From JAJZRV01 sp027442615 (GTDB lineage: Bacteria > Pseudomonadota > Gammaproteobacteria > Burkholderiales > Ferrovaceae), in assembly GCA_027442615.1 (NCBI GenBank), contig DAIBBI010000008.1, forward strand, positions 1-56,331: DNA of 56,331 nucleotides. The letters are read 5' to 3'. The notes beneath the pieces were generated by a model that made no database searches, was not told where the DNA came from, and saw nothing but the letters and a program-made list of their open reading frames with translations. Shown here one piece after another: positions 9,146-16,934 of the stretch. A program made the translations under genes and the position numbers. The stretch's first letter is position 1. Each line of letters starts with the position of its first letter.

Positions 9146-10189
9146 ATGAAAAAAATTCTGATTCTCGGGGTCAACGGGTTCATCGGCCATCACCTCAGTC
9201 AACGGATTCTCAACACCACCGACTGGGAGGTTTATGGGATGGACATGCAAAGCGAACGGGTGTCCGACCTGATCGACCATCCACGCTTCCATTTCTTTGA
9301 AGGTGACATCACCATCAACAAGGAATGGATCGAGTACCACGTCAAGAAATGCGACGTGGTCCTGCCACTCGTCGCCATTGCCACCCCGGCCACCTACGTG
9401 CAGCAGCCACTGCGCGTGTTCGAACTGGATTTCGAAGCCAACCTGCCCATCGTGCGCAGCTGCGTCAAATACAGGAAACGCATCCTTTTTCCATCCACCT
9501 CAGAAGTGTACGGGATGTGCCGCGACAGCGAGTTTGACCCGGATCATTCCGAACTCATCCTGGGGCCCATCGAAAAACAGCGCTGGATCTATTCCTGCAG
9601 CAAGCAGCTGATGGACCGTGTCATCTGGGGCTACGGCATGCAGGATGGCCTGGACTTCACCCTGTTTCGCCCCTTCAACTGGATCGGTGCCGGCCTCGAC
9701 AGCATTCATACTCCCAAGGAAGGCAGCTCGCGCGTCATCACCCAGTTCTTTGGCCACATCGTGCGCGGCGAGAACATCAAGCTGGTGGACGGCGGTACGC
9801 AAAAGCGCGCCTTCACCTACATTGACGATGGCGTTTCGGCCCTGATGAAAATCATCGAGAATAAAAACGGCGTCGCCAGCGGCAAGATCTACAATGTGGG
9901 CAACCCCGCCAACAAATACTCGGTCAAGGAACTGGCAGAGATGATGCTGAAGCTCGCCATGGAGTATCCCGAGTATCGCGACACGGCAAAGCAGGTCAAG
10001 CTGGTGGAAACCTCCTCGGAGGCGTATTACGGCAAGGGATATCAGGACGTGCAAAACCGCGTCCCCAAAATCACCAACACCAGGACCGAGCTGGAATGGG
10101 CACCCCAGGTGACCATGGCCGATGCACTGCGCTTCATTTTCGATTCCTATCGCAGCCAGGTCGCTGAAGCGCGTGGTTTGGTGGACTGA
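9146..10189 (+). CDS. Stand-alone ArnA decarboxylase module (UDP-glucuronate oxidative decarboxylase / UDP-4-keto-pentose synthase)
   Basis: Extended SDR enzyme that oxidises and decarboxylates UDP-glucuronate to UDP-4-keto-pentose, the C-terminal half of enterobacterial ArnA; stand-alone relatives can also release UDP-xylose. The 347 residues contain the NAD-binding GVNGFIGHH loop at the N-terminus, PSTSEVYGMC with the catalytic Ser, the YxxxK pair in YSCSKQLMDR, and FRPFNWIGAGLDS typical of this branch. KITNTRTELEWAP near the end carries the active-site Arg. The ATG is preceded by a weak GGA. It follows an extended -10 promoter and lies six bases before purE. No arnD deformylase follows. 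Confidence 0.9.
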   Translation: MKKILILGVNGFIGHHLSQRILNTTDWEVYGMDMQSERVSDLIDHPRFHFFEGDITINKEWIEYHVKKCDVVLPLVAIATPATYVQQPLRVFELDFEANLPIVRSCVKYRKRILFPSTSEVYGMCRDSEFDPDHSELILGPIEKQRWIYSCSKQLMDRVIWGYGMQDGLDFTLFRPFNWIGAGLDSIHTPKEGSSRVITQFFGHIVRGENIKLVDGGTQKRAFTYIDDGVSALMKIIENKNGVASGKIYNVGNPANKYSVKELAEMMLKLAMEYPEYRDTAKQVKLVETSSEAYYGKGYQDVQNRVPKITNTRTELEWAPQVTMADALRFIFDSYRSQVAEARGLVD

Positions 10190-10195
10190 CTCGCC

Positions 10196-10693
10196 ATGAG
10201 TGCCGCGCCGCAGGTTGGAATCGTCATGGGCAGCAACTCCGATTGGAGCGTCATGGAACATGCCGCCCGCATGCTGGATCGTTTTGGCATTCCCTACGAA
10301 TCCCGCGTGGTTTCAGCCCACCGCACGCCGGACCTGATGTTTGAATATGCAGCGCAGGCCCGTGGGCGCGGCCTTGCCTGCATCATTGCCGGCGCGGGTG
10401 GAGCAGCCCATCTGCCAGGCATGCTGGCCGCCAAAACCACCCTGCCCGTACTGGGGGTACCCGTCCCCAGCACCAGCCTTGCCGGGCAGGACTCGCTTCT
10501 GTCCATCGTCCAGATGCCCAAGGGCATTCCCGTGGCCACTTTTGCCATCGGCGAAGCAGGGGCCACCAATGCCGCCCTCTTTGCCGTCAGCATGCTGGCC
10601 TGCGCAAGACCCGCCCTGCTCCAACGGCTGGACGATTACCGCGCCGAACTGGTGAGCACCGTACAAGCCATGATCCTTCCTCCCGAACGATGA
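10196..10693 (+). CDS. purE: N5-carboxyaminoimidazole ribonucleotide mutase PurE
   Basis: Converts N5-CAIR, made by PurK, into CAIR in purine synthesis. The 165-residue protein has the class I PurE nucleotide loop GIVMGSNSDWSVM, SAHRTPDLMFEYA, the IIAGAGGAAHLPGM catalytic strand-loop and GVPVPSTSLAGQDSLLSIVQMPKGIPVAT. Length is normal for an octameric PurE. It starts six bases after the arnA decarboxylase module and overlaps purK by four bases (ATGA), so purEK are translationally coupled. Continuation of the arn transcript into purine genes is likely from the spacing but not proved. Confidence 0.97.
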   Translation: MSAAPQVGIVMGSNSDWSVMEHAARMLDRFGIPYESRVVSAHRTPDLMFEYAAQARGRGLACIIAGAGGAAHLPGMLAAKTTLPVLGVPVPSTSLAGQDSLLSIVQMPKGIPVATFAIGEAGATNAALFAVSMLACARPALLQRLDDYRAELVSTVQAMILPPER

Positions 10694-11826
10694 GTGAACA
10701 ACACACCACCCTGGGCATTCTGGGTGGCGGTCAGCTAGGTCGCATGTTTGCCAGCGCAGCCCGCACCATGGGCTATGATGTGGTAGTCCTCGACCCTGAT
10801 CCCAACGCCCCGGCGGCCCATTTCGCCACCCGCCACCTGTGTGCCCCCTATGACGATGCTGCGGCCCTGGACACCTTGGCGCGTACCTGTGCTGCGGTGA
10901 CTACCGAGTTTGAAAATGCTCCGGCTGCTTCCCTCGAGGCCCTCGCAAAACATTGCCCGGTGCGCCCTGCAGCCAGCGCTGTCGCCATCGCGCAGGACCG
11001 CATCCAGGAAAAAACCTTCCTGCAAAACAACGGCTTTCCAGTAGGGGCTTTTGTAGTTGCGCGCAACTCCGAGGAGTTCCATCAGGTCATAGAGGATATC
11101 AAGTACCCTGCCATCATCAAAACGGCGCGCTATGGCTACGACGGCAAGGGCCAGGTCCGGATTCAGTCCGCCACGGAAGCGCTGCAAGCACTGGCTGACC
11201 AACCCAACCTGCTGCCGGTGGTGATTGAAGCCTTGGTGCCACTGCGCCTGGAAATTTCCGTACTGCTGGCCCGCGGTGCCAATGGACAGATTGCACTTTG
11301 GCCCGTGGCAGAAAACCGCCACCAGAATGGCATCCTCGATCTCACCATCGCACCGGCACGCATTCGCGAGGAACTGGCGGGACGCGCCTGCAAGATCGCC
11401 TCGGACATTGCTGATCGCGTGGACTACGTAGGGGTGCTGGCGGTGGAATTTTTCGTCACCGGAATCGATACCCTGCTCGTCAACGAAATGGCACCTCGGC
11501 CTCACAACAGCGGCCATTACACCCTGGATGCCTGCATCACCAGCCAGTTTGAACAGCAGGTTCGCACCCTGTGCGGCCTGCCGCTGGGTAACCCCGAGCT
11601 GCTAAGGCCGGCGGCCATGGTCAACCTGTTGGGAGATTTGTGGGCCCGGGGCACGCCGCCCTGGGAAGTGATTTTTCAGGAACCCGATGCCAAGTTACAT
11701 CTCTATGGCAAACAGGCGCCACGACCGGGCCGCAAAATGGGCCACTTTACCGTCCTGGGGAACAGCGCCAGCGAGGCGCTGGAAAAAGCGATGCGCTTGC
11801 GCACCGCTTTGGGAATTACGGATTAG
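10690..11826 (+). CDS. purK: N5-carboxyaminoimidazole ribonucleotide synthase PurK
   Basis: ATP-grasp enzyme that carboxylates AIR with bicarbonate and ATP to N5-CAIR, feeding PurE. The 378-residue protein begins with GILGGGQLGRMFASAA, followed by the ATP-grasp core (PAIIKTARYGYDGKGQ, then VENVYVGVLAVEFF-like strands) and the metal/phosphate region NEMAPRPHNSGHYTLDAC. The C-terminal domain contains HLYGKQAPRPGRKMGHFTVLG. Length is typical. The last four bases overlap the end of the convergent glnB gene, leaving no room for a conventional terminator between them. Confidence 0.96.
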   Translation: MSEQHTTLGILGGGQLGRMFASAARTMGYDVVVLDPDPNAPAAHFATRHLCAPYDDAAALDTLARTCAAVTTEFENAPAASLEALAKHCPVRPAASAVAIAQDRIQEKTFLQNNGFPVGAFVVARNSEEFHQVIEDIKYPAIIKTARYGYDGKGQVRIQSATEALQALADQPNLLPVVIEALVPLRLEISVLLARGANGQIALWPVAENRHQNGILDLTIAPARIREELAGRACKIASDIADRVDYVGVLAVEFFVTGIDTLLVNEMAPRPHNSGHYTLDACITSQFEQQVRTLCGLPLGNPELLRPAAMVNLLGDLWARGTPPWEVIFQEPDAKLHLYGKQAPRPGRKMGHFTVLGNSASEALEKAMRLRTALGITD

Positions 11827-12161
11827 ACTGCGTCGTAGTTGATTTCACCGGTGCGGATGCGAACCGCCTGGCTCACGTCCATCACAAAAATCTTGCCATC
11901 GCCAATCTTGCCGGTACGCGCAGAACGCACGATGGCTTCAATGGCCTTTTCTTCGGCGCTATCAGATACAACAACCTCGACCTTGACCTTGGGCAGAAAA
12001 TCCACCACATACTCGGCGCCGCGATAAAGCTCGGTATGGCCTTTCTGACGGCCAAACCCCTTCACTTCCGTCACGGTCAGGCCGGAAATCCCGACCTCGG
12101 ACAGCGCTTCTCTGACCTCATCCAGCTTGAAGGGCTTGATGACCGCTGTAATCAGTTTCAT
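11823..12161 (-). CDS. glnB: Nitrogen regulatory protein PII (GlnB family)
   Basis: Trimeric cytoplasmic signal protein that senses 2-oxoglutarate, ATP/ADP and, through uridylylation, glutamine, and controls NtrB/NtrC, adenylyltransferase and AmtB. The 112-residue chain starts MKLITAVIKPFK; the T-loop GRQKGHTELYRGAEYVVDF has the uridylylation target Y51. The B-loop TGKIGDGKIFV and C-loop are intact. The frame is open ten codons further up, but MKLITAV is the conserved family start, so the start is at 12161. It stands alone rather than beside amtB, so GlnB is more likely than GlnK. amtB lies about 42 kb away in this window. Confidence 0.95.
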   Translation of the reverse strand: MKLITAVIKPFKLDEVREALSEVGISGLTVTEVKGFGRQKGHTELYRGAEYVVDFLPKVKVEVVVSDSAEEKAIEAIVRSARTGKIGDGKIFVMDVSQAVRIRTGEINYDAV

Positions 12162-12243
12162 CGTGTGCTCCACTCGATTTCGGCCAGCCACTCTGGCCGA
12201 TGGTTATGCTGCTTTGCGAGGAATGATAACACTGGATGCCCCA

Positions 12244-12279
12244 CAAAAGAAAACCGCCCGCAGCGTAAGCTGAGGGCGG
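12244..12279 (-). terminator. Rho-independent terminator of hemN
   Basis: Stem CCGCCC-CAGC/GCTG-GGGCGG (12254-12279) with a GTAA loop and single mispaired G/A position. On the minus strand it is followed by the T-rich run TTTTCTTTTG. It lies 22 bases after the hemN stop. Confidence 0.85.
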
Positions 12280-12300
12280 AAAGACCACTTTAGGAGACTG

Positions 12301-13686
12301 CTACAACACCTTTGAAAAACGATGATGGTCGGCGTGCTGCCAGAGATATTTGTCGAAGGCCATCGCCACGGCCCGCACAAAGAACCACCCCGCTTTGCTG
12401 ACCTCAATGCCCGCTTCTGTGCGAACCACAAGGCCAAAACTCTCAAACTCACGAATGCGCTCCAGCGCTTCGTCAAAATATTCCATGAACTGGATGCCGT
12501 AGCGGCGCTCCAGGGGCGCGAAGTGCACCCGGCCCTGGCACATCAGCCCCATGATGACCTCGCGGCGCAACAGGTCGTCGTCGGTCAGCGTCAGTCCGCG
12601 TTCCACGGGCAATTGCCCTTCATCCAGCGCAGCATAGTATTCCGCCAGGGTCTTGACGTTCTGGCTGTAGGCCCGGCCCACCTGGCTGATGGCTGATACG
12701 CCAAACCCCACCAGATCCGAGCCTGCATTGGTGTGATATCCCTGAAAATTGCGCTGCAGCCGACCCTCGCGCTTGACCCTGGCTAGCTGATCCCCGGGTA
12801 GCGCAAAGTGGTCCATACCGATGTACTCGTAGCCCTGCTCCAGAAATTTTTCGATGGCCTGATCCAGCATGCGCAGTTTGAGATCTGCCCCAGGCAGCAC
12901 GAACGCATCGATCCGCCGCTGCGGTTTGAAGCGTGCAGGCAGGTGGGCATAGGCATAGAGCGCGATGCGATCGGGGCGGATACTGACTACCTGCTGCAGG
13001 GTCCGCGCAAATGAGGTGGGGCCCTGATGCGGCAGGCCATAAATCAGGTCAATGTTGATAGAGTCAAAGTGCAGGGCGCGCGCTTCTTTCATCAGCGCTT
13101 CCACCTGCTCGAAGGGCTGCACGCGGTGGATGGCCTCCTGCACCAGCGGATCAAAGTCCTGCACACCAAAGCTGACCCGGTTAAAACCCAGCTGGCGGAT
13201 ATGCGCCAGACGCGCGCCATTCACCGTGCGCGGATCGATTTCAATGGAGCACTCGGCGCCCGCCACAAACTCGAAGCGTGCCTTGAGGCGCGCCACCAGG
13301 CTGGCAAGCTCCTCATCGCTCAGGAAGGTGGGCGAGCCCCCGCCAAAATGCAGCTGGGACACGGGAGACAACTCCCCCTCCGGGCCTGCCAGATGCTGTG
13401 AGACGCGGTCGATTTCAACTTCCAGATAGCGCAGGTAATCGCGCACCTTGCCATGGTCCTTGGTAATGACCTTGTTGCAGGCACAGTAGTAGCACACGGA
13501 TTCGCAAAACGGCACATGGATGTATAAAGACATGGGCAGGGCGGGACCGGAGGCACGTTCCTGCAATGCGCCGATCAGGGCTTTGCCCTGAACGTCCGGA
13601 ACAAACCGGTCTGCCGTGGGATAAGATGTGTAGCGCGGGCCTGGAATATCAAACCTGCGCATCAAATCAGGGGTAATCAGTTCCAT
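12301..13686 (-). CDS. hemN: Oxygen-independent coproporphyrinogen III dehydrogenase HemN
   Basis: Radical-SAM enzyme that makes protoporphyrinogen IX from coproporphyrinogen III without oxygen, so haem can be made under anoxia. The 461-residue protein has the cluster motif C61-x3-C65-x2-C68 followed by C70 (in PFCESVCYYCAC), matching E. coli HemN positions. HFGGGSPTFLS (SAM-binding glycine motif), SIEIDPRTV and the C-terminal HemN domain also follow the family. The start ATG at 13686 lies 58 bases from a perfect FNR box, and a clear terminator follows the gene. The FNR-type regulator is encoded 1 kb upstream on the same strand. Anaerobic induction is therefore expected. Confidence 0.97.
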   Translation of the reverse strand: MELITPDLMRRFDIPGPRYTSYPTADRFVPDVQGKALIGALQERASGPALPMSLYIHVPFCESVCYYCACNKVITKDHGKVRDYLRYLEVEIDRVSQHLAGPEGELSPVSQLHFGGGSPTFLSDEELASLVARLKARFEFVAGAECSIEIDPRTVNGARLAHIRQLGFNRVSFGVQDFDPLVQEAIHRVQPFEQVEALMKEARALHFDSINIDLIYGLPHQGPTSFARTLQQVVSIRPDRIALYAYAHLPARFKPQRRIDAFVLPGADLKLRMLDQAIEKFLEQGYEYIGMDHFALPGDQLARVKREGRLQRNFQGYHTNAGSDLVGFGVSAISQVGRAYSQNVKTLAEYYAALDEGQLPVERGLTLTDDDLLRREVIMGLMCQGRVHFAPLERRYGIQFMEYFDEALERIREFESFGLVVRTEAGIEVSKAGWFFVRAVAMAFDKYLWQHADHHRFSKVL

Positions 13687-13743
13687 GTCTTACGAGAATC
13701 CTTGTTGGTTTTCGTAATATGGCTCATTCCTGGGTTGGGTAAT

Positions 13744-13757
13744 TTGATCAAGATCAA
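13744..13757 (-). promoter_or_regulatory. FNR/ANR box upstream of hemN
   Basis: TTGATCAAGATCAA is a perfect match to TTGAT-N4-ATCAA. With the box centred at -41.5, transcription would start near 13709, and a -10-like TATTAC (13719-13714, minus strand) lies within about two bases of the expected place. This is the class II layout of FNR-activated promoters. Confidence 0.88.
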
Positions 13758-13822
13758 ATTTACAGCTTCTCGGCGTCGTTTTTCTCACCCATGCCCCTTG
13801 GGTTGCCGTGAACCGGGAACCC

Positions 13823-13857
13823 GTGAAAACGCCACCGCGAAGCTGCGTGCGGTGGCG
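13823..13857 (-). terminator. Probable terminator after ompW
   Basis: A perfect nine-pair stem CGCCACCGC/GCGGTGGCG (13830-13857) with a ten-base loop. On the minus strand it is followed by GTTTTC, a short T run. It lies 43 bases beyond the ompW stop. Confidence 0.6.
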
Positions 13858-13899
13858 CGATTTCGCCGGCGAGGGGGTGCCGACGGAAAAGACGGTGGT

Positions 13900-14538
13900 T
13901 TAAAAGTGATAGCCCACACCGATCCCGGCCAGCAGGGGATTGATGTTTGCGGTCAGAACAGTGGCCCCACCCACGGTCTGCACATCGGCACTGATCCAGA
14001 CCTTTTTGACGTCCACGTTGAATGACCAATGCTGGTCGATGGCGTAATCCAGGCCCACCTGCAGGTCCCCACCCCAATTGCTTTGTGAGGTGGTGAGCGT
14101 CCCTGCTGCAGCACGCGAATCCCAGGTGCGCATGTAGGTAACGCCTGCGCCAACATAGGGGGTCAATTTTCCCAACGGATCAAAGTGATACTGAAGGTTG
14201 AGGGTGGGCGGAAGCTCTTTCAGGCCGCCAATGTCGCTGCCTGACAGGTTGATGCTGTGGCTCACCGGATAGGTGGCTACCAGCTCGGCGGCGATGTTCT
14301 TGGTAAAGAAGTAGGTCACGTCCACTTCAGGCTGGACCTGATCGGATACCTTGAGGGTATCCGAACCCACGCCACCACCCGCCGTATTGTTGCGTTCAGT
14401 AACCACATCCAGCAGGCGCACGCGCACCAGCCAAGGGCTTAACTCCTCGGCAACAGCCGCACTCGAAGCGACGAACCACGCTACGGTGGCCCACGCCAGT
14501 GCTGCATATAAATTCGGTTTTCCCATTGCTGTTCTCAT
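13900..14538 (-). CDS. ompW: OmpW-family outer-membrane protein
   Basis: Small eight-stranded beta-barrel of the outer membrane; in other bacteria OmpW forms a hydrophobic channel and is induced by FNR under anoxia. The 212-residue precursor has a signal peptide ending at SSAAVAEE, then LSPWLVRVRLLDV. The family segments include VDVTYFFTKNIAAELVATYP, LPPTLNLQYHF and LTPYVGAGVTYMRTW. The chain ends in GVGYHF with the C-terminal Phe used by the BAM machinery. The start ATG at 14538 has a strong GGGGGG-type ribosome site five bases upstream. A perfect FNR box and a matching -10 lie upstream. Confidence 0.93.
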   Translation of the reverse strand: MRTAMGKPNLYAALAWATVAWFVASSAAVAEELSPWLVRVRLLDVVTERNNTAGGGVGSDTLKVSDQVQPEVDVTYFFTKNIAAELVATYPVSHSINLSGSDIGGLKELPPTLNLQYHFDPLGKLTPYVGAGVTYMRTWDSRAAAGTLTTSQSNWGGDLQVGLDYAIDQHWSFNVDVKKVWISADVQTVGGATVLTANINPLLAGIGVGYHF

Positions 14539-14606
14539 AATTTCCCCCCAAATCGGATGATGTAAGGGGAACCTTACGATCTACGCCGCTACTCCCCTTG
14601 GCGTAC

Positions 14607-14648
14607 ATCGTATGAACTTGCAACGGTCTATATTTTGATATGGATCAA
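14607..14648 (-). promoter_or_regulatory. FNR-dependent promoter of ompW
   Basis: The box TTGATATGGATCAA (14648-14635, minus strand) matches TTGAT-N4-ATCAA perfectly. A -10-like TACGAT occupies 14612-14607. If transcription starts at 14600, the -10 is at -12 to -7 and the box centre is exactly at -41.5, the class II FNR activation geometry. Confidence 0.85.
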
Positions 14649-14665
14649 AAAACAAGAAGAATTGT

Positions 14666-15376
14666 TCAACTGCCTTCGATGAGCTTGTTCAGGCCCTGCT
14701 GATCAAGAATGCGGACGTTGCGTCCCTTGACATCGAGTAATTGCTGATCGTGAAAGCGTGACAGGATGCGGCTGACAGTTTCGAGTTTGAGGCCCAGGTA
14801 ACTGCCGATGTCTTCACGCGTCATGCGCAGCACCAGTTCAGAACCGGACTGCTTGCGCATCGAAAAACGCTTGGCGAGGTTGACCAGGAATGCGGCCAGA
14901 CGCTCTTCTGAGCGCATGCTGCCCAGCAACAGCATCACACCCTGGTCCCGCACGATTTCACGCGAGAGGGTTTTATTGAAACGATGCTGGAGGTTGGACA
15001 TCAACTGGCCCAGCTCCTCAAAGCGGTCGAAAGTGATTTCGCACACGGCGCTGTCTTCCAGAGCCACGGCATCGCAGATGTGCTGGTCGGTGCTGATGGC
15101 GTCCAGGCCCAGGATTTCGCCCGCCATCTGGAAACCGGTGACTTGGGCGCGGCCATCTTCATGCAGGATACTGGTCTTGAAAAACCCCGTGCTGACCGCA
15201 AACAGCGAACGGAACGCATCGCCCGTGCGATAGAGCGAGTCCCCTTTCTTCACCACCTGGCGATGCGCCATGTGCTGGTCCAGCAGCAGGACTTCCTCGT
15301 CAGACAGGCCTGCGGGCAGGCATAATTCCCGGATGGTACAGCCACCACAAACAGATTTCAGTTCAGAGAAATCCAT
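14666..15376 (-). CDS. fnr: FNR/ANR-type oxygen-sensing transcription regulator
   Basis: Crp/FNR-family regulator that binds a [4Fe-4S] cluster without oxygen and then dimerises on TTGAT-N4-ATCAA sites. The 236-residue protein has the N-terminal cysteines C10, C13 and C19 (C-x2-C-x5-C) plus C112 in SAVCEITF, the full cluster ligand set. A cyclic-nucleotide-like beta-roll, dimer helix and C-terminal HTH follow. The recognition helix LETVSRILSRF keeps the E-x2-S-R signature that reads the FNR half-site. FNR boxes occur upstream of ompW, hemN and probably the ABC exporter and other neighbours, so this gene is likely the local controller. It could equally be named anr. Confidence 0.95.
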   Translation of the reverse strand: MDFSELKSVCGGCTIRELCLPAGLSDEEVLLLDQHMAHRQVVKKGDSLYRTGDAFRSLFAVSTGFFKTSILHEDGRAQVTGFQMAGEILGLDAISTDQHICDAVALEDSAVCEITFDRFEELGQLMSNLQHRFNKTLSREIVRDQGVMLLLGSMRSEERLAAFLVNLAKRFSMRKQSGSELVLRMTREDIGSYLGLKLETVSRILSRFHDQQLLDVKGRNVRILDQQGLNKLIEGS

Positions 15377-15470
15377 ATCAACAGCCAGATAGAGGGTTTA
15401 CAGGGAGTCCAACAGACTCAAACGATGTACATTCTACGCGTAAAATGGGCGGTTCATGGCGAAAACCGTA

Positions 15471-16934
15471 TCAATTTCCGGTTTTTGTAGGGTTTTCCCA
15501 ATCTCCACCCAAGGCAATGAACAGGGCCGTAGTGTCCTGGAAACGCAATGCCTGCGCCTGGACGTAGCTGATTCTGGCCTGTCGATACTGGATCTCTGCG
15601 GCGAGCACGGCCAGGCCGTTGGCGAGGCCAGCCCGTTCATTGGCCTCGAGCAAGTGCCAGGCCCCTTCCGCAGCGGTCAGGGCTTCAGTGGCAGACCGCA
15701 AGGCTTCGGCATCATGCTGCAAGGCCCGTATCGTGTCCGCCACCTGGCCGAAGGCCCCCAGTACGGTCTGTCGGTAGAGCGCCAGGTTCTGCTGATAGGC
15801 ATCCACTGCAGCCTGCTTGCGCGCGCGCAAGGTCCCGCCATCAAATATCGGTGCCGTCACGTCTACACCCAGATTCCAGAAGTTGCCATTGCCTGCGAAC
15901 AGGGTATTGGTGGAAGTGCCGTACTGTCCAAAACCCCCGTTGAGCGTAAGGGCTGGAAACAAGGCTGCCGTGGCTACGCCGATACTGGCGCTTGCACTGT
16001 GCAATGACGCTTCGGCGGCAATGATGTCAGGACGACGCCGTACCAGCTCTGAGGGGAGCGAGAGTGGCAGATGACTGGGCAGGGCAAGCTCCGATAGCCT
16101 CACCTCCGGAGGCTGCCATTCAGAGGGCAGCCTGCCGCCCAGCGTTGCCAGCAGGTGTTCTGCCTGATCGGCTTTCTGTTGTAACGGCGGGAGCGATGCC
16201 TCGAACTGGGCCAACTGGTTGCGTAACGCAAACACGGTGCCGTAGGCAGTGGTGCCGGCTTCAAACTGATTTTCGGCCAGCAACACCTGCGCGCGCTGCA
16301 GATCGATCAATGCGCGCGTGTCGACCACTTCCGCCTCGTAGGCTGCGCGCGCAATGGCCGTGTTGACGATGTTGCCCGAAAGCGCCAGGTAGTTTCCCAA
16401 CAGCAGGGCCTGCTGCATATCTACCTGGGCAGCCAGGCCTTCCACGGCACGCCGCTGCCCACCGAAAACATCCAGGGCGTAGCCAACGGAAGCTGACAGG
16501 GTGAACAGGTTAAAGGTGGGGCCTGGACTCGTCCCGCCAAACAGTACCGGGGAAAATTTTTCGCGCGCCGCACCCGCATCGGCATTCACCTGCGGATAGA
16601 ACACGCCGTAACCCGCTTGCAGGGCACTCTGGCTCTGGCGCAAACTGGCTTGCGCCGCCTCCACACCGGGATTGTGCTCCAATCCCTGGGTCACCAGGGC
16701 ATCGAGGGCCGCGGAATGGAATAGCTGCCACCAGCGCGCCGTGGGCCCTACCCCTGTTTCGAAGTGCTGGGCCTGGCCATCGGCGTCCCTGGTTACCGCA
16801 GGATCGCCACCATGGTTATAGTGGTCGGCGACGGGCGCTTCGGGCGCCTTGAAATCCGGGCCGAGGGCGCAACCCGTGAGCAGCGCCAGGAGCGTCCCAC
16901 AGCATGGCCCGAGGAACCTCCATGCGGTTCTCAT
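15471..16934 (-). CDS. Outer-membrane efflux lipoprotein (NodT/OprM/TolC family)
   Basis: Trimeric outer-membrane channel lipoprotein completing a tripartite exporter. The 487-residue precursor has a lipoprotein signal ending LLTGC with the lipidated Cys at 22, followed by ALGPDFKAPEAP typical of NodT/OprM. Two repeats of long amphipathic helices and short beta segments follow (GYALDVFGGQRRAVEGL; then LPSELVRRRPDIIAAEASLHSASASIGVATAALFP; later VDVTAPIFDGGTLRAR). Its ATG directly abuts the stop of the membrane-fusion protein gene, with GGAG at hand. It is last in a permease-ATPase-adaptor-channel operon, so it should serve that ABC transporter rather than an RND pump. Confidence 0.93.
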   Translation of the reverse strand: MRTAWRFLGPCCGTLLALLTGCALGPDFKAPEAPVADHYNHGGDPAVTRDADGQAQHFETGVGPTARWWQLFHSAALDALVTQGLEHNPGVEAAQASLRQSQSALQAGYGVFYPQVNADAGAAREKFSPVLFGGTSPGPTFNLFTLSASVGYALDVFGGQRRAVEGLAAQVDMQQALLLGNYLALSGNIVNTAIARAAYEAEVVDTRALIDLQRAQVLLAENQFEAGTTAYGTVFALRNQLAQFEASLPPLQQKADQAEHLLATLGGRLPSEWQPPEVRLSELALPSHLPLSLPSELVRRRPDIIAAEASLHSASASIGVATAALFPALTLNGGFGQYGTSTNTLFAGNGNFWNLGVDVTAPIFDGGTLRARKQAAVDAYQQNLALYRQTVLGAFGQVADTIRALQHDAEALRSATEALTAAEGAWHLLEANERAGLANGLAVLAAEIQYRQARISYVQAQALRFQDTTALFIALGGDWENPTKTGN

